Assembly: GCA_946886475.1 (NCBI GenBank)
Contig: CAMPIQ010000051.1
Span: 1 to 22,606, forward strand
Source of the DNA: an uncultured Chitinophagales bacterium
GTDB lineage: Bacteria > Bacteroidota > Bacteroidia > Chitinophagales > Chitinophagaceae
DNA length: 22,606 nt
Direction: 5' to 3'
The notes under the pieces were generated by a model. The model was not told the DNA's origin, ran no database searches, and worked only from the letters and a program-made list of their open reading frames with translations. Shown in pieces: positions 1 through 7,264 of the stretch (positions are counted from its first letter, which is position 1; every line of letters begins with the position of its first letter). The position numbers were made by a program, and so were the translations under genes.

Positions 1-448
1 CCCTTACATCAGGCATGGTGAATTTTCTAAGCTCCAGGTTCTTATTTATATTTTCCCTGAACAATTCATTTTTATTCAGCCTGGTTGCCTTTACCTTTCC
101 ATTTACCAGGTTATAGGTTACCGCTTTGATATTTTTCAGCTTCTCGCCGTTATCTCCATCATTGTACAATGGAATTTCAACATCAGCTTCATAGTACCCG
201 TTTTTATTCAGGATATGAATGATCTTATGCCTTTTAATAATTAGGGAGAACCATCCTTTCACATTCCCTTCAATAGCAGTATTACCTTTATCCATTAAAA
301 CTATAGCGGCGGCATTACTGTCAATTGAATAGGTTTTCTTTTGAAGGTCAGCAACGGAGATGTTGCCGAATTTGGAATAAGGACTTTTCTCCTGTGCCAT
401 AGCGGGCAGAATGAATACCCAAAGAATTAAAATGGCAGGAATCCTCAT
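1..448 (-). CDS. DUF3857 domain protein, 5' part only
   Basis: This is the first 149 codons of a gene that runs off the left edge, starting at the ATG at 448..446. A short signal peptide (MRIPAILILWVFILPAMA, then Q) implies export to the periplasm. The mature part begins with YSKFGNISVADLQKK, followed by a stretch in which the product is told to rise from a serine/aspartate segment (YSIDSNAAAIVLMDKG) into WFSLIIKRHKIIHILNKNG. I recognise this as the start of the DUF3857 domain, which in Bacteroidota usually precedes a transglutaminase-like domain in proteins of about 650 residues. The transglutaminase part would lie outside the window, so it cannot be confirmed. The biological role of the family is not established. 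The gene is divergent from queG; I found no convincing promoter for it in the 140-base gap. Confidence 0.8.
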   Translation of the reverse strand, partial: MRIPAILILWVFILPAMAQEKSPYSKFGNISVADLQKKTYSIDSNAAAIVLMDKGNTAIEGNVKGWFSLIIKRHKIIHILNKNGYYEADVEIPLYNDGDNGEKLKNIKAVTYNLVNGKVKATRLNKNELFRENINKNLELRKFTMPDVR

Positions 449-533
449 GGCAGTTAATTACCGGGGCAATATCGAATTTTTATCCTGATTGCAAAAACGG
501 GAGACAGTAAGATTCGTTAAACTTAACAGGTTG

Positions 534-565
534 TTGGTTCAGCCACCCTATGATAGTTATTTTTG
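534..565 (+). promoter_or_regulatory. Bacteroidota-type promoter of queG
   Basis: TATTTTTG at 558-565 matches the Bacteroidota -7 consensus TAnnTTTG exactly. A TTG at 534-536 lies 21 bases upstream, close to the usual spacing of the -33 element. Transcription would begin near 571, leaving a leader of about 18 bases before the queG start. The match is seen in sequence; activity is inferred. Confidence 0.6.
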
Positions 566-588
566 ATCCAAATACAGGCATAACTTAA

Positions 589-1515
589 TTGAGAGGAATA
601 TCAGAAAATACAAGGCTCATCAAATCACTGGCAGCTTCACATGGCTTTGAACAATGTGGCATTGCCCGCGCCCGGCCATTGGATGAAGATGCCCGCAGGC
701 TTGAAAAATGGCTGAACCAGGGCATGCATGGGAACATGCAGTACATGGAAAATCATTTTGACCTGCGCGTTGATCCAACCAGGCTGGTGCCAGGTGCCAG
801 GTCTGTAATCACGCTATTAAAAAATTATTATCCTTCACAAAACATCTCACAGGATCTTAAAATTTCAAAATATGCTTATGGCAAAGATTATCATGAAGTA
901 ATAAAAGCACATCTGAAACAAATGATCGTGCAATTACAGGAAAGTATTGGATCCATAACCGGCCGGGGTTTTGTTGATTCTGCACCTGTGCTGGAAAGAA
1001 CCTGGGCTCAGAAAAGTGGACTCGGCTGGATTGGCCGCAATGGTAATCTGATCACGAAGCAAAGCGGATCTTTCTTTTTTATTGCAACACTCATCATTGA
1101 TATGGAGCTGGAATATGATGATCCTTTTGCCAAAGACTTTTGTGGCAGTTGTAATAAATGCGTGGAAGCCTGTCCTACCCAGGCCATACTGCCTGATAAA
1201 ACCATCAATGGCAGCCAATGCATTTCCTATTTTACCATAGAACTGAAGGACGAGATCATTCCTGAAGAGATGAAGGGGAAATTCAGTAACTGGATGTTTG
1301 GTTGCGATACCTGCCAGGATGTTTGTCCATGGAACCGTTTCAGCCGTCCTGCCGGCGATGAGGCCTTTCAGCCTTTTCCGGAGATCCTCAACTTTACAAG
1401 TAAGGAATGGGAAGAACTGAGTGAGGAAGCATTTAAAAAGATATTTAAATATTCCCCTCTCAGCCGTTCAAAACACAAGGGCATTCAACGCAACATAAAA
1501 TTTTTAAAATCTTAG
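589..1515 (+). CDS. queG: Epoxyqueuosine reductase QueG
   Basis: QueG reduces epoxyqueuosine to queuosine in the wobble position of tRNAs with GUN anticodons, using cobalamin and two [4Fe-4S] clusters in the cytoplasm. Visible hallmarks are the cysteine cluster [12 protein letters not shown] (Cys185, 188, 191, 195), Cys211 and the second cluster [13 protein letters not shown] (Cys239, 242, 246), plus [13 protein letters not shown] with the conserved Asp130 of the active site. The 308 residues are shorter than E. coli QueG (about 379), which carries a C-terminal HEAT-like extension; the short form is common in Bacteroidota. The start is a TTG directly after an in-frame TAA, and no ATG occurs before the conserved region, so TTG is the only usual start available. 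The 3' end overlaps the convergent barrel gene by 12 bases. Confidence 0.95.
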   Translation: MRGISENTRLIKSLAASHGFEQCGIARARPLDEDARRLEKWLNQGMHGNMQYMENHFDLRVDPTRLVPGARSVITLLKNYYPSQNISQDLKISKYAYGKDYHEVIKAHLKQMIVQLQESIGSITGRGFVDSAPVLERTWAQKSGLGWIGRNGNLITKQSGSFFFIATLIIDMELEYDDPFAKDFCGSCNKCVEACPTQAILPDKTINGSQCISYFTIELKDEIIPEEMKGKFSNWMFGCDTCQDVCPWNRFSRPAGDEAFQPFPEILNFTSKEWEELSEEAFKKIFKYSPLSRSKHKGIQRNIKFLKS

Positions 1516-2043
1516 CCCGGCCTTTACCACCAGGCGCCGCAGTGTATAATCAATTCTTTCACCATTGGGAAGAGGTGACCAATGATACTGCCTTTTTTCC
1601 ACTACGGTCTTTTGGGTATAGCCCAGACTCACAATAAAAGATCCTCTCTTTTTCATAGACCAGCTATAGCCGGTTCCGAGGTCGTAATATTCGCCTCTTT
1701 CGTATTCGTAATGCACCCAGGGCGAACTAATGTCATCTTCAAGTGCCAGGCTGGTTCCATAGTCAGCATATACAAAAGGCGTATTGGCCCTGTCGAAAAT
1801 ATTTTTTCTGAGGTCTGCAAATAATGGCAATGTTTTGAAACTGTAATGATCAAATCCAACACCTATGCCCAGCGAAAAGGTTTTATAACTTACTCCATTT
1901 ACCAGTTGCACCTGCCAGGAAGGCTCCGAAGCTCCATGAAGCAGCCCTGCCTGGAATATGCCTGTGTATTTTATTCCTGATGTTTGAGCGTATGCCGTTA
2001 TATGAAACAGCAATGAGATGAATAGTAGTATCCTGAGTTTCAT
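1504..2043 (-). CDS. Small outer-membrane beta-barrel-like protein
   Basis: The 179-residue product has a clear signal peptide ([20 protein letters not shown]). The remainder is made of alternating hydrophobic/polar strands rich in Gly, Tyr and Phe (for example [14 protein letters not shown] and [15 protein letters not shown]), and the chain ends in ...VKAGLRF, a terminal Phe typical of outer-membrane barrels recognised by the BAM machinery. I do not recognise a named family; eight or so strands would fit the length. The ATG lies one base after the stop of the LVIVD lipoprotein gene, so the two are almost certainly cotranscribed and probably translationally coupled. It is the last gene of the sigma-factor operon. 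Its 3' end overlaps the end of queG on the other strand by 12 bases, and no terminator is visible. Confidence 0.8.
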   Translation of the reverse strand: MKLRILLFISLLFHITAYAQTSGIKYTGIFQAGLLHGASEPSWQVQLVNGVSYKTFSLGIGVGFDHYSFKTLPLFADLRKNIFDRANTPFVYADYGTSLALEDDISSPWVHYEYERGEYYDLGTGYSWSMKKRGSFIVSLGYTQKTVVEKRQYHWSPLPNGERIDYTLRRLVVKAGLRF

Positions 2044-2044
2044 A

Positions 2045-3340
2045 TTATTTATTTGATACGGCGATCCTGCTTCTTAACCGGATGTTATTGAGGTCGGAAT
2101 AATCATACTGGTATAAACCATCTTTGGCCACCACCAGAGCATTATCATTCCAGGCAATTACATCATAGGTTTCAATACCACTGATTTGCTTAACCAGCTG
2201 AAGGTTGCTGACATTAGAAGCATCAAATATTTTAAGGCCTTCCTTGCCATCGCAGATAAATAAAGTATTGCCATCTTTTGAAAGTCCGTGCGGACTGGTA
2301 AGCTGGTATGTTTTTACCAGCACCGGATTACTGAGGTTAGAAAGATTCAGGATATCAAGCTGGTTGGTGAAGCCCTGGCAGGTTGTTCCTGAACGAAGTG
2401 TTACATATGCATAGTTATTATCTGCAATTACAGGATCGCAGGTTCTTACGTGGTTGAACTGACCCTGTTGTACAGGATTATCCGGATTGCTGATATTATA
2501 AATGAACATCCCGGTTTGTGATCCAATGAAAAGATTATTCATGAATGGATAGATAGTTTCAATATTCCATCCGATGTTCTTGCGAGATACATTTTGCGGA
2601 TCATGGGGTTGGGTGATATTGAATACATCCAGGTTCTGATTGCCCACCGCGTACAACCTTTCATTTGTAATGGCGAACCTTGACATGGATCCGCCCATTC
2701 CATAAGGTGAGGCCGATGCTACAGATCCCGAATTACCCCCCCTGGTAATACCACCACTTCCATTATCCAAAGCAGAGAAGCTGAGGAAAACATCGCCCTG
2801 TCTGATCCAGTTGCTCAGTTCTCCCTGGTTAACAATAGTGGTATCACGCTGTTCCCAGCTGGCCAGGATCTTATTTGAGTCGGGCCTGAAGAATTCGTAA
2901 TACCTGTCAGGAAAAATTCCTTCCACAACTTTCTTTAACTGAATCTGGAGAGGATTGGTAATATCTATGGCAACGAAATCAGTATAGAGGTCGGCATACA
3001 GGGTATTGCCCATTACAGCAATATCCATGTTACCCGGAATATCAATGAATGCAATATTCCTGGGCTGATCAGGATTTGAATTATCGATAACATGAATGCC
3101 CTTATCGATCTCATTAAGAAAAATATACTGACCCCTGATATATAATTTACCAGGTCTTTCCACCTGTTTTGGAGCATTGCTTTTGATATTGGCTCTTACC
3201 TCAGCAACAGTTTTGTAAACAGGCTGGTAATAGGTATAGGTATGGGTACTTGTATAAGAATCCTTCAGGCATCCCTGCAGGGAGAAAGCCACAAAAAAAA
3301 CAGCAATAAATGCTAATGGAGCAACAACAAGTTTTTTCAT
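2045..3340 (-). CDS. LVIVD-repeat lipoprotein
   Basis: The 431-residue product begins with a lipoprotein signal peptide ending in the lipobox LQGC (Cys24). The next residues, LKDS, put an acidic residue at +3, which could act as a surface-export signal in Bacteroidota, but this is only suggestive. From about residue 70 onward the chain consists of LVIVD-type repeats that recur every 40-50 residues: IHVIDNSNPDQPRNIAFIDI, FVAIDITNPLQI, LDVFNITQPHDPQNV, MFIYNISNPDNPVQQGQF, LDILNLSNLSNPVLVKTYQL and LKIFDASNVSNLQLVKQI. Such repeats form a beta-propeller in cell-surface proteins; binding partners are generally unknown. The gene follows the anti-sigma/barrel gene after 58 bases and precedes a barrel gene by one base, so it may be part of the sensing or output surface of that operon. 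Confidence 0.85.
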   Translation of the reverse strand: MKKLVVAPLAFIAVFFVAFSLQGCLKDSYTSTHTYTYYQPVYKTVAEVRANIKSNAPKQVERPGKLYIRGQYIFLNEIDKGIHVIDNSNPDQPRNIAFIDIPGNMDIAVMGNTLYADLYTDFVAIDITNPLQIQLKKVVEGIFPDRYYEFFRPDSNKILASWEQRDTTIVNQGELSNWIRQGDVFLSFSALDNGSGGITRGGNSGSVASASPYGMGGSMSRFAITNERLYAVGNQNLDVFNITQPHDPQNVSRKNIGWNIETIYPFMNNLFIGSQTGMFIYNISNPDNPVQQGQFNHVRTCDPVIADNNYAYVTLRSGTTCQGFTNQLDILNLSNLSNPVLVKTYQLTSPHGLSKDGNTLFICDGKEGLKIFDASNVSNLQLVKQISGIETYDVIAWNDNALVVAKDGLYQYDYSDLNNIRLRSRIAVSNK

Positions 3341-3398
3341 TTTGCAGATGTTTTGTAAAAGTTTGACAAGCGGTACTCACTAACCGTTGCGTGCACAA

Positions 3399-4847
3399 TT
3401 ATTTTTTTTGAAATAAAAAGATGGTTTTCAGGCCAACAGATACCAGGTGCTTTTTCTCACTGTTATTTTCCAGTTCTTCAAAGCCGTACCGGATATGTGG
3501 GCCCATGGATATGGCCACATTTCTATAAGGAAATGAATAGGTCAAACCAAATTCAGAAAATACCTGGCTAACGTTAAGAGCATCCCTGTCTTTAACATAT
3601 ACCCTGGCAGCTTTATCGAAATGAAGCGCACTGGTGGCCACCAGGTGTTGAAATGAAATACCCCCATGCACTTTCAATGGCCTTCTTTTTAATAGCTGGT
3701 ATTCCGCTATGGCTGGTACGGAAAGGAAATGAAAACTGTTTTTATAATCGTTAAACGAAGCGGAAGTATATCCATTTGGCGAACCATTGGAAAGCGATGA
3801 GCCGTTGTTGGTTTTATACCCAACTTTCATATTTGTACTCAAATACAGGTATTCCAAACCTGTTTGAAATGCAAATCGTTTATTTAGTTGTTTGCGGGCA
3901 ACAAAACCTGCACCAAATGAAAATCCTTCCCTGATTTCTGACGGATACACATTCCTGTTATATAATAAAGCAGGTGGCGGTGGCGTGGCATCAGGCAATG
4001 AAAAATAATCAGCGGATCGCTGGCTTACCTGGAATACCGGCAGGCCGTTGTTGCTTCCGGATACTCCAACATGAATGGAGGCACCAAATTTCCATCTACT
4101 GTTCCCGAATTGTTTTGGCAGCGGAACGGAAACAATGTTATTGCTGTCTGTTGTAAAATCTTTTACCGGGATCACTGATGCACCGGAACTTACACGAATG
4201 GATGGAACAGGGATCCTTTCAGATGCCTCCCCATGAAAGGGAAACGCCCTGGTACCAAAATATCTTTCTGTAATATTATCCATGCGGGGGTGAGCCTGAT
4301 TTCCACTGATCATCCTTTGGTTTGCTTCATTCTTTTGCTTTGAAGAAACTGGATCAATGATTGTTGTACCTGCATCTGAATAACTGGTGTTGTCACTGAT
4401 CTTTTTTACCTGTCCATTTAACCCGGCGGTAAACCTGTTACTGACCAGATCATTCCCTGATTTATCAGATGAAACCATTTCCTTTCTGCCAGGTTGTAGT
4501 GATGGCTGACCATCCTGAAAATCTTCCGGGGCATCTGCATCATTCTTATGAACCGGATCATTCTTTTCTGCAATTGTTATTTCTGATAATGGATCTTTGA
4601 TTCCGGATGTATGATTCATTTCCTGGTGAATGGTTTTTTCACCGGCTGGTTGCTGATCATGCTGTAAAATAAACCAGGTAATACTTCCACCGGCAAGTAA
4701 CAGGCAAAGCGGCAACCAGAAAGCCAGACGCTTTCTTTCTTTTTTCTGGCGGATCTGCTCTTCTATTTTTAGCCAGACAGGCGAGGCAGGAACAAAATCC
4801 AGTTCCTCCATTTTTTGTTTAACCTGTTTCTCAAATTTATTTTCCAT
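3399..4847 (-). CDS. Putative anti-sigma factor with C-terminal beta-barrel domain
   Basis: The 482-residue product has three parts. Residues 1-40 are charged and have no cleavable signal (MENKFEKQVKQKMEELDF, then PASPVWLKIEEQIRQ), resembling the short cytoplasmic N-termini of Bacteroidota anti-sigma proteins. Residues 41-61 form one hydrophobic helix flanked by KKERKR on the N-terminal side, so the N-terminus should be cytoplasmic. Residues 62-250 are polar, low in hydrophobics and probably disordered. Residues 252-482 read as outer-membrane barrel strands (WKFGASIHVGVSGS, FSFGAGFVARKQL, FAFQTGLEYLYLS, VAISMGPHIRYGF), ending in TIFLFQKK. The start codon lies inside the end of the sigma-factor gene (11-base overlap), so the two are translationally coupled. 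The anti-sigma role is inferred from this coupling and topology. Alternatively it may be an inner-membrane protein with a periplasmic beta domain. Confidence 0.75.
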   Translation of the reverse strand: MENKFEKQVKQKMEELDFVPASPVWLKIEEQIRQKKERKRLAFWLPLCLLLAGGSITWFILQHDQQPAGEKTIHQEMNHTSGIKDPLSEITIAEKNDPVHKNDADAPEDFQDGQPSLQPGRKEMVSSDKSGNDLVSNRFTAGLNGQVKKISDNTSYSDAGTTIIDPVSSKQKNEANQRMISGNQAHPRMDNITERYFGTRAFPFHGEASERIPVPSIRVSSGASVIPVKDFTTDSNNIVSVPLPKQFGNSRWKFGASIHVGVSGSNNGLPVFQVSQRSADYFSLPDATPPPPALLYNRNVYPSEIREGFSFGAGFVARKQLNKRFAFQTGLEYLYLSTNMKVGYKTNNGSSLSNGSPNGYTSASFNDYKNSFHFLSVPAIAEYQLLKRRPLKVHGGISFQHLVATSALHFDKAARVYVKDRDALNVSQVFSEFGLTYSFPYRNVAISMGPHIRYGFEELENNSEKKHLVSVGLKTIFLFQKK

Positions 4848-5397
4848 ATGCCGAAATTTTTTGATCAGCGTTTTTTTTATCCATCCACTGGATCAGCAAT
4901 GCTCTTGCTCTTGCATACTGCGACCTGGATGTACTTTCCTTTATCCCGAATATTTTCCCGATCTCAACATGGTTATAGCCTTCTACCGCATAGAGATTAA
5001 ATATAGCCTGGTAGCCAGGGGGCAGTTGCCTGATGAGGTCTGCCAGATCTTTGGCTTCCATTTTTACTTCAGGATGCTGGTCATTGCTCACCACGTGTAA
5101 GTGATCTTCAATAAATAAAAGTTCACTTGAATAACGAAGATTTCGTTTTAGATAGTTGATAGCCGTTGTAACCATAATTCTCCGGATCCAGCCTCCCAGC
5201 TCTCCCTCAAATTTGAACTGGTGCAGGTTAAAAAACACCTTTACAAAGCCTTCCTGCAACACATCTTCGGCATCGGCCATGGATTTTGTATAGCGGTAGC
5301 AAATGCTCAGCATGGGACTGGCAAAATGATCATATAGCTGCTTTTGGGCAGCCGGTTTTCCCTTTAAACAATCTTTTACCAGTGCGTAGTAATCCAT
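4837..5397 (-). CDS. ECF-type RNA polymerase sigma factor
   Basis: The 186-residue product is a group 4 (extracytoplasmic function) sigma-70 factor. Region 2 lies at about residues 20-90: LYDHFASPMLSICYRYTKSM, then DAEDVLQEGFVKVFFNLHQF and GWIRRIMVTTAINYLKR. Region 4 lies at about residues 120-170: DLIRQLPPGYQAIFNLYAVE, then GYNHVEIGKIFGIKESTSRS with the helix-turn-helix. Region 3 is absent, as usual for the class. It directs RNA polymerase to a small set of promoters when released from its anti-sigma factor, here probably the overlapping downstream gene. It is the first gene of a four-gene minus-strand unit. I could not find a TAnnTTTG promoter in the 135 bases upstream, which would be consistent with autoregulation from an ECF promoter, though I cannot identify one. 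Confidence 0.93.
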   Translation of the reverse strand: MDYYALVKDCLKGKPAAQKQLYDHFASPMLSICYRYTKSMADAEDVLQEGFVKVFFNLHQFKFEGELGGWIRRIMVTTAINYLKRNLRYSSELLFIEDHLHVVSNDQHPEVKMEAKDLADLIRQLPPGYQAIFNLYAVEGYNHVEIGKIFGIKESTSRSQYARARALLIQWMDKKNADQKISAYGK

Positions 5398-5532
5398 TTA
5401 ATTTATAGTTCCGCAGTGTTTTGACAAGGGGAAGGGGGAAAGCGTTGCATCACCTGGCCCTTAAAGAGGAGAATAAAACCTTACCTGAATTTATTCTAAT
5501 AAAATACAAGTGGTACATAAATGATTTGCGGC

Positions 5533-6033
5533 CTAAGGCTGCCGGTCAGTGGCATAGGGTGATCTTTCCACCCTCGACTTCAATCTTTCCAAACCCTGCT
5601 GCATCATATTGCCATAGGTATTTTCATAAAAAAGACTTCCGAATTTTTTCCATGGATACCATTTCAGGTGAAAGTCCATATACCACTGGAGGGTGATGGA
5701 ATCAACGGATTCATATTCATACACATTCCATCCATTGATCACGGCCGGCTTCTTTCCCTGTTGCAGTTCCATTACCACCGATGAATCGGTTTGAGATACA
5801 GTACTGATACTGATGGTCTGGAAACTGCTCCTGATGGTATCGTCCGGTACATAAGCAGGATGCCATTCCACCCATCTGTTCCTGTGCTTCACCAGGGCCA
5901 TTACGGAATCTTTTGGAGCGCCTATATTGAGCGCCTTTGAGATCCTTATGTTTGAAGGGATCAGTAAAGAAAACAAGGTTGCTATAATAAAGATGATTAA
6001 GAAACTTAAAAGAGCCAGTTTGATCAATCTCAC
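5533..6033 (-). CDS. Membrane-anchored SRPBCC (polyketide cyclase-like) protein
   Basis: The proposed start is the GTG at 6033..6031, 11 bases after the stop of the ABC permease gene, giving 166 residues (VRLIKLALLSFLIIFIIATL onward); a longer reading would overlap the permease by 82 bases and gives an unlikely hydrophilic extension. The N-terminal 20-odd residues form one membrane helix, followed by an SRPBCC/START-like domain in the style of the polyketide cyclase family: IRISKALNIGAPKDSVMALV, then WVEWHPAY, WNVYEYESVDSITLQWYMDF, and a C-terminal helix MMQQGLERLKSRVE. The family binds hydrophobic ligands in a deep pocket; the ligand here is unknown. Co-transcription with the permease is likely. 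A TTG at 6027 is another possible start. Confidence 0.75.
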   Translation of the reverse strand: MRLIKLALLSFLIIFIIATLFSLLIPSNIRISKALNIGAPKDSVMALVKHRNRWVEWHPAYVPDDTIRSSFQTISISTVSQTDSSVVMELQQGKKPAVINGWNVYEYESVDSITLQWYMDFHLKWYPWKKFGSLFYENTYGNMMQQGLERLKSRVERSPYATDRQP

Positions 6034-6044
6034 AACAAAACAAT

Positions 6045-7148
6045 TTAATCCCAGCGAAAAACTTTCACTGTGGCAATATAAATAATAATCCCCCATACCA
6101 TAAGGATCAGGATCTGCTCCCAGCAACTTGCCAGTGAGGCACCTTCGAATGCCACATTTCTCATGGCATCGTTTACGGCCGTCAGGGGAAGAAATTTGAT
6201 AAAGGGTTGAAGAAATTCAGGCAGGGCTGATTTTGGAAAGAAAGTGCCTGATAAAAAATACTGAGGGAACATAAACAGGTTGGCATACACTGGAATTACA
6301 TTCTGGTTTTTGGATACGGCACTAATAAAATATCCAAACCCCATAAAAACAAGCAGGGCCAGGGAACTCAGCACCAGCATATTCACAAAAGTGATCCAGC
6401 CCTGGGCCAGTGTAAAATCATATACATAATAACCAAAGGCTATCAGCATCACTACCGTGGTAAGGTTGAAGATCACTTTAGAAATGCTTTCACCCAGTAT
6501 GATGTATTCTCTCCTGATGGGGGTGGAATACATTCTCTTGAGCACCAGGGTTTCCTTTAATGAATATATGGTAAAGGCAATACCAAATACCGCCGATCCT
6601 ATCAAAGCAAAGCCTATCATGCCGGGCAGGAAGAAATCAATCATACGGTATTTTCTCCCGCTTACAATGGATTGGGAAAAACTGGCCACTGATTTTCTTT
6701 CGGGATAAACTCTTTTATCTATTTCGGAAATGGTATGGTTCAGTGTAGATAAGAACTGCTGATAATCGCGCTGGCTGGCTTCTGATGTTCTCGCATGTAC
6801 CAGGAAAGGCGTATGAACGGATGAATCCATATTCGGCTGGATATTGATAATAGCCGCGATCCTGCCTCTTTTTAAATCATCTTCAATGTTCCTGTCCTTA
6901 TGCTCCACAATTTTTAAAAATGGATTTTGCCTGATGGAGGTATACAATAAATTGGAGGTATCCGCATCTTTTTCAAAGGCGATGCTGGAACTGCCCGCTC
7001 CTCTTCCACCCAGTGAACCAAATATCCAGATCAGTACAATCGGGAAAAACAAACTAAAGAAAATAGCCTGCGGACTTCTGAATGTAGCTTTAAGACTGGC
7101 CTTTGTTACGGCCAGCATGGCAAGGATCTGATTGTATTTTTGTGGCAT
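6045..7148 (-). CDS. ABC-2 type transporter permease
   Basis: The 367-residue product has the layout of the ABC2_membrane_3 family: a first membrane helix at about residues 28-46 (AIFFSLFFPIVLIWIFGSLG), a large periplasmic domain to about residue 170, then five more helices including FFLPGMIGFALIGSAVFGIA, VIFNLTTVVMLIAFGYYVYD, MLVLSSLALLVFMGFGYFIS, a re-entrant FPQYFLSGTFFPKSALPEFL segment and a last helix IWGIIIYIATV-like at the C-terminus. Such permeases form dimers with a separate ATP-binding subunit and export drugs, lipids or polysaccharides. No ATPase gene lies in this window, so the partner must be elsewhere. The gene follows sppA by 116 bases and precedes the SRPBCC gene by 11 bases. 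An alternative start at the ATG at 7115 would remove 11 residues. Confidence 0.88.
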   Translation of the reverse strand: MPQKYNQILAMLAVTKASLKATFRSPQAIFFSLFFPIVLIWIFGSLGGRGAGSSSIAFEKDADTSNLLYTSIRQNPFLKIVEHKDRNIEDDLKRGRIAAIINIQPNMDSSVHTPFLVHARTSEASQRDYQQFLSTLNHTISEIDKRVYPERKSVASFSQSIVSGRKYRMIDFFLPGMIGFALIGSAVFGIAFTIYSLKETLVLKRMYSTPIRREYIILGESISKVIFNLTTVVMLIAFGYYVYDFTLAQGWITFVNMLVLSSLALLVFMGFGYFISAVSKNQNVIPVYANLFMFPQYFLSGTFFPKSALPEFLQPFIKFLPLTAVNDAMRNVAFEGASLASCWEQILILMVWGIIIYIATVKVFRWD

Positions 7149-7247
7149 GCAGCTTACTTGGAAAGGCGCGAAAATAAGACAGGGAAAGGATAAACCTGAA
7201 CGGTAAGCGGGAATTAAACCTACTTCTTTGAATATTGCTGATGGCCG

Positions 7248-7262
7248 GCAGCCAATGGCTGC
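7248..7262. other. Hairpin just after the sppA stop codon
   Basis: GCAGCC and GGCTGC form a perfect 6-bp stem around the loop AAT, beginning two bases after the sppA stop. No T-tract follows on the minus strand, so it is not a standard intrinsic terminator; it might stabilise the 3' end of the message or be chance. Confidence 0.35.
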
Positions 7263-7264
7263 TT

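Noticed and set aside
6034..6126. Longer N-terminus of the SRPBCC protein starting at 6126
   Set aside because: It would overlap the permease gene by 82 bases and add a hydrophilic, unlikely extension; the GTG at 6033 sits directly before the membrane helix.
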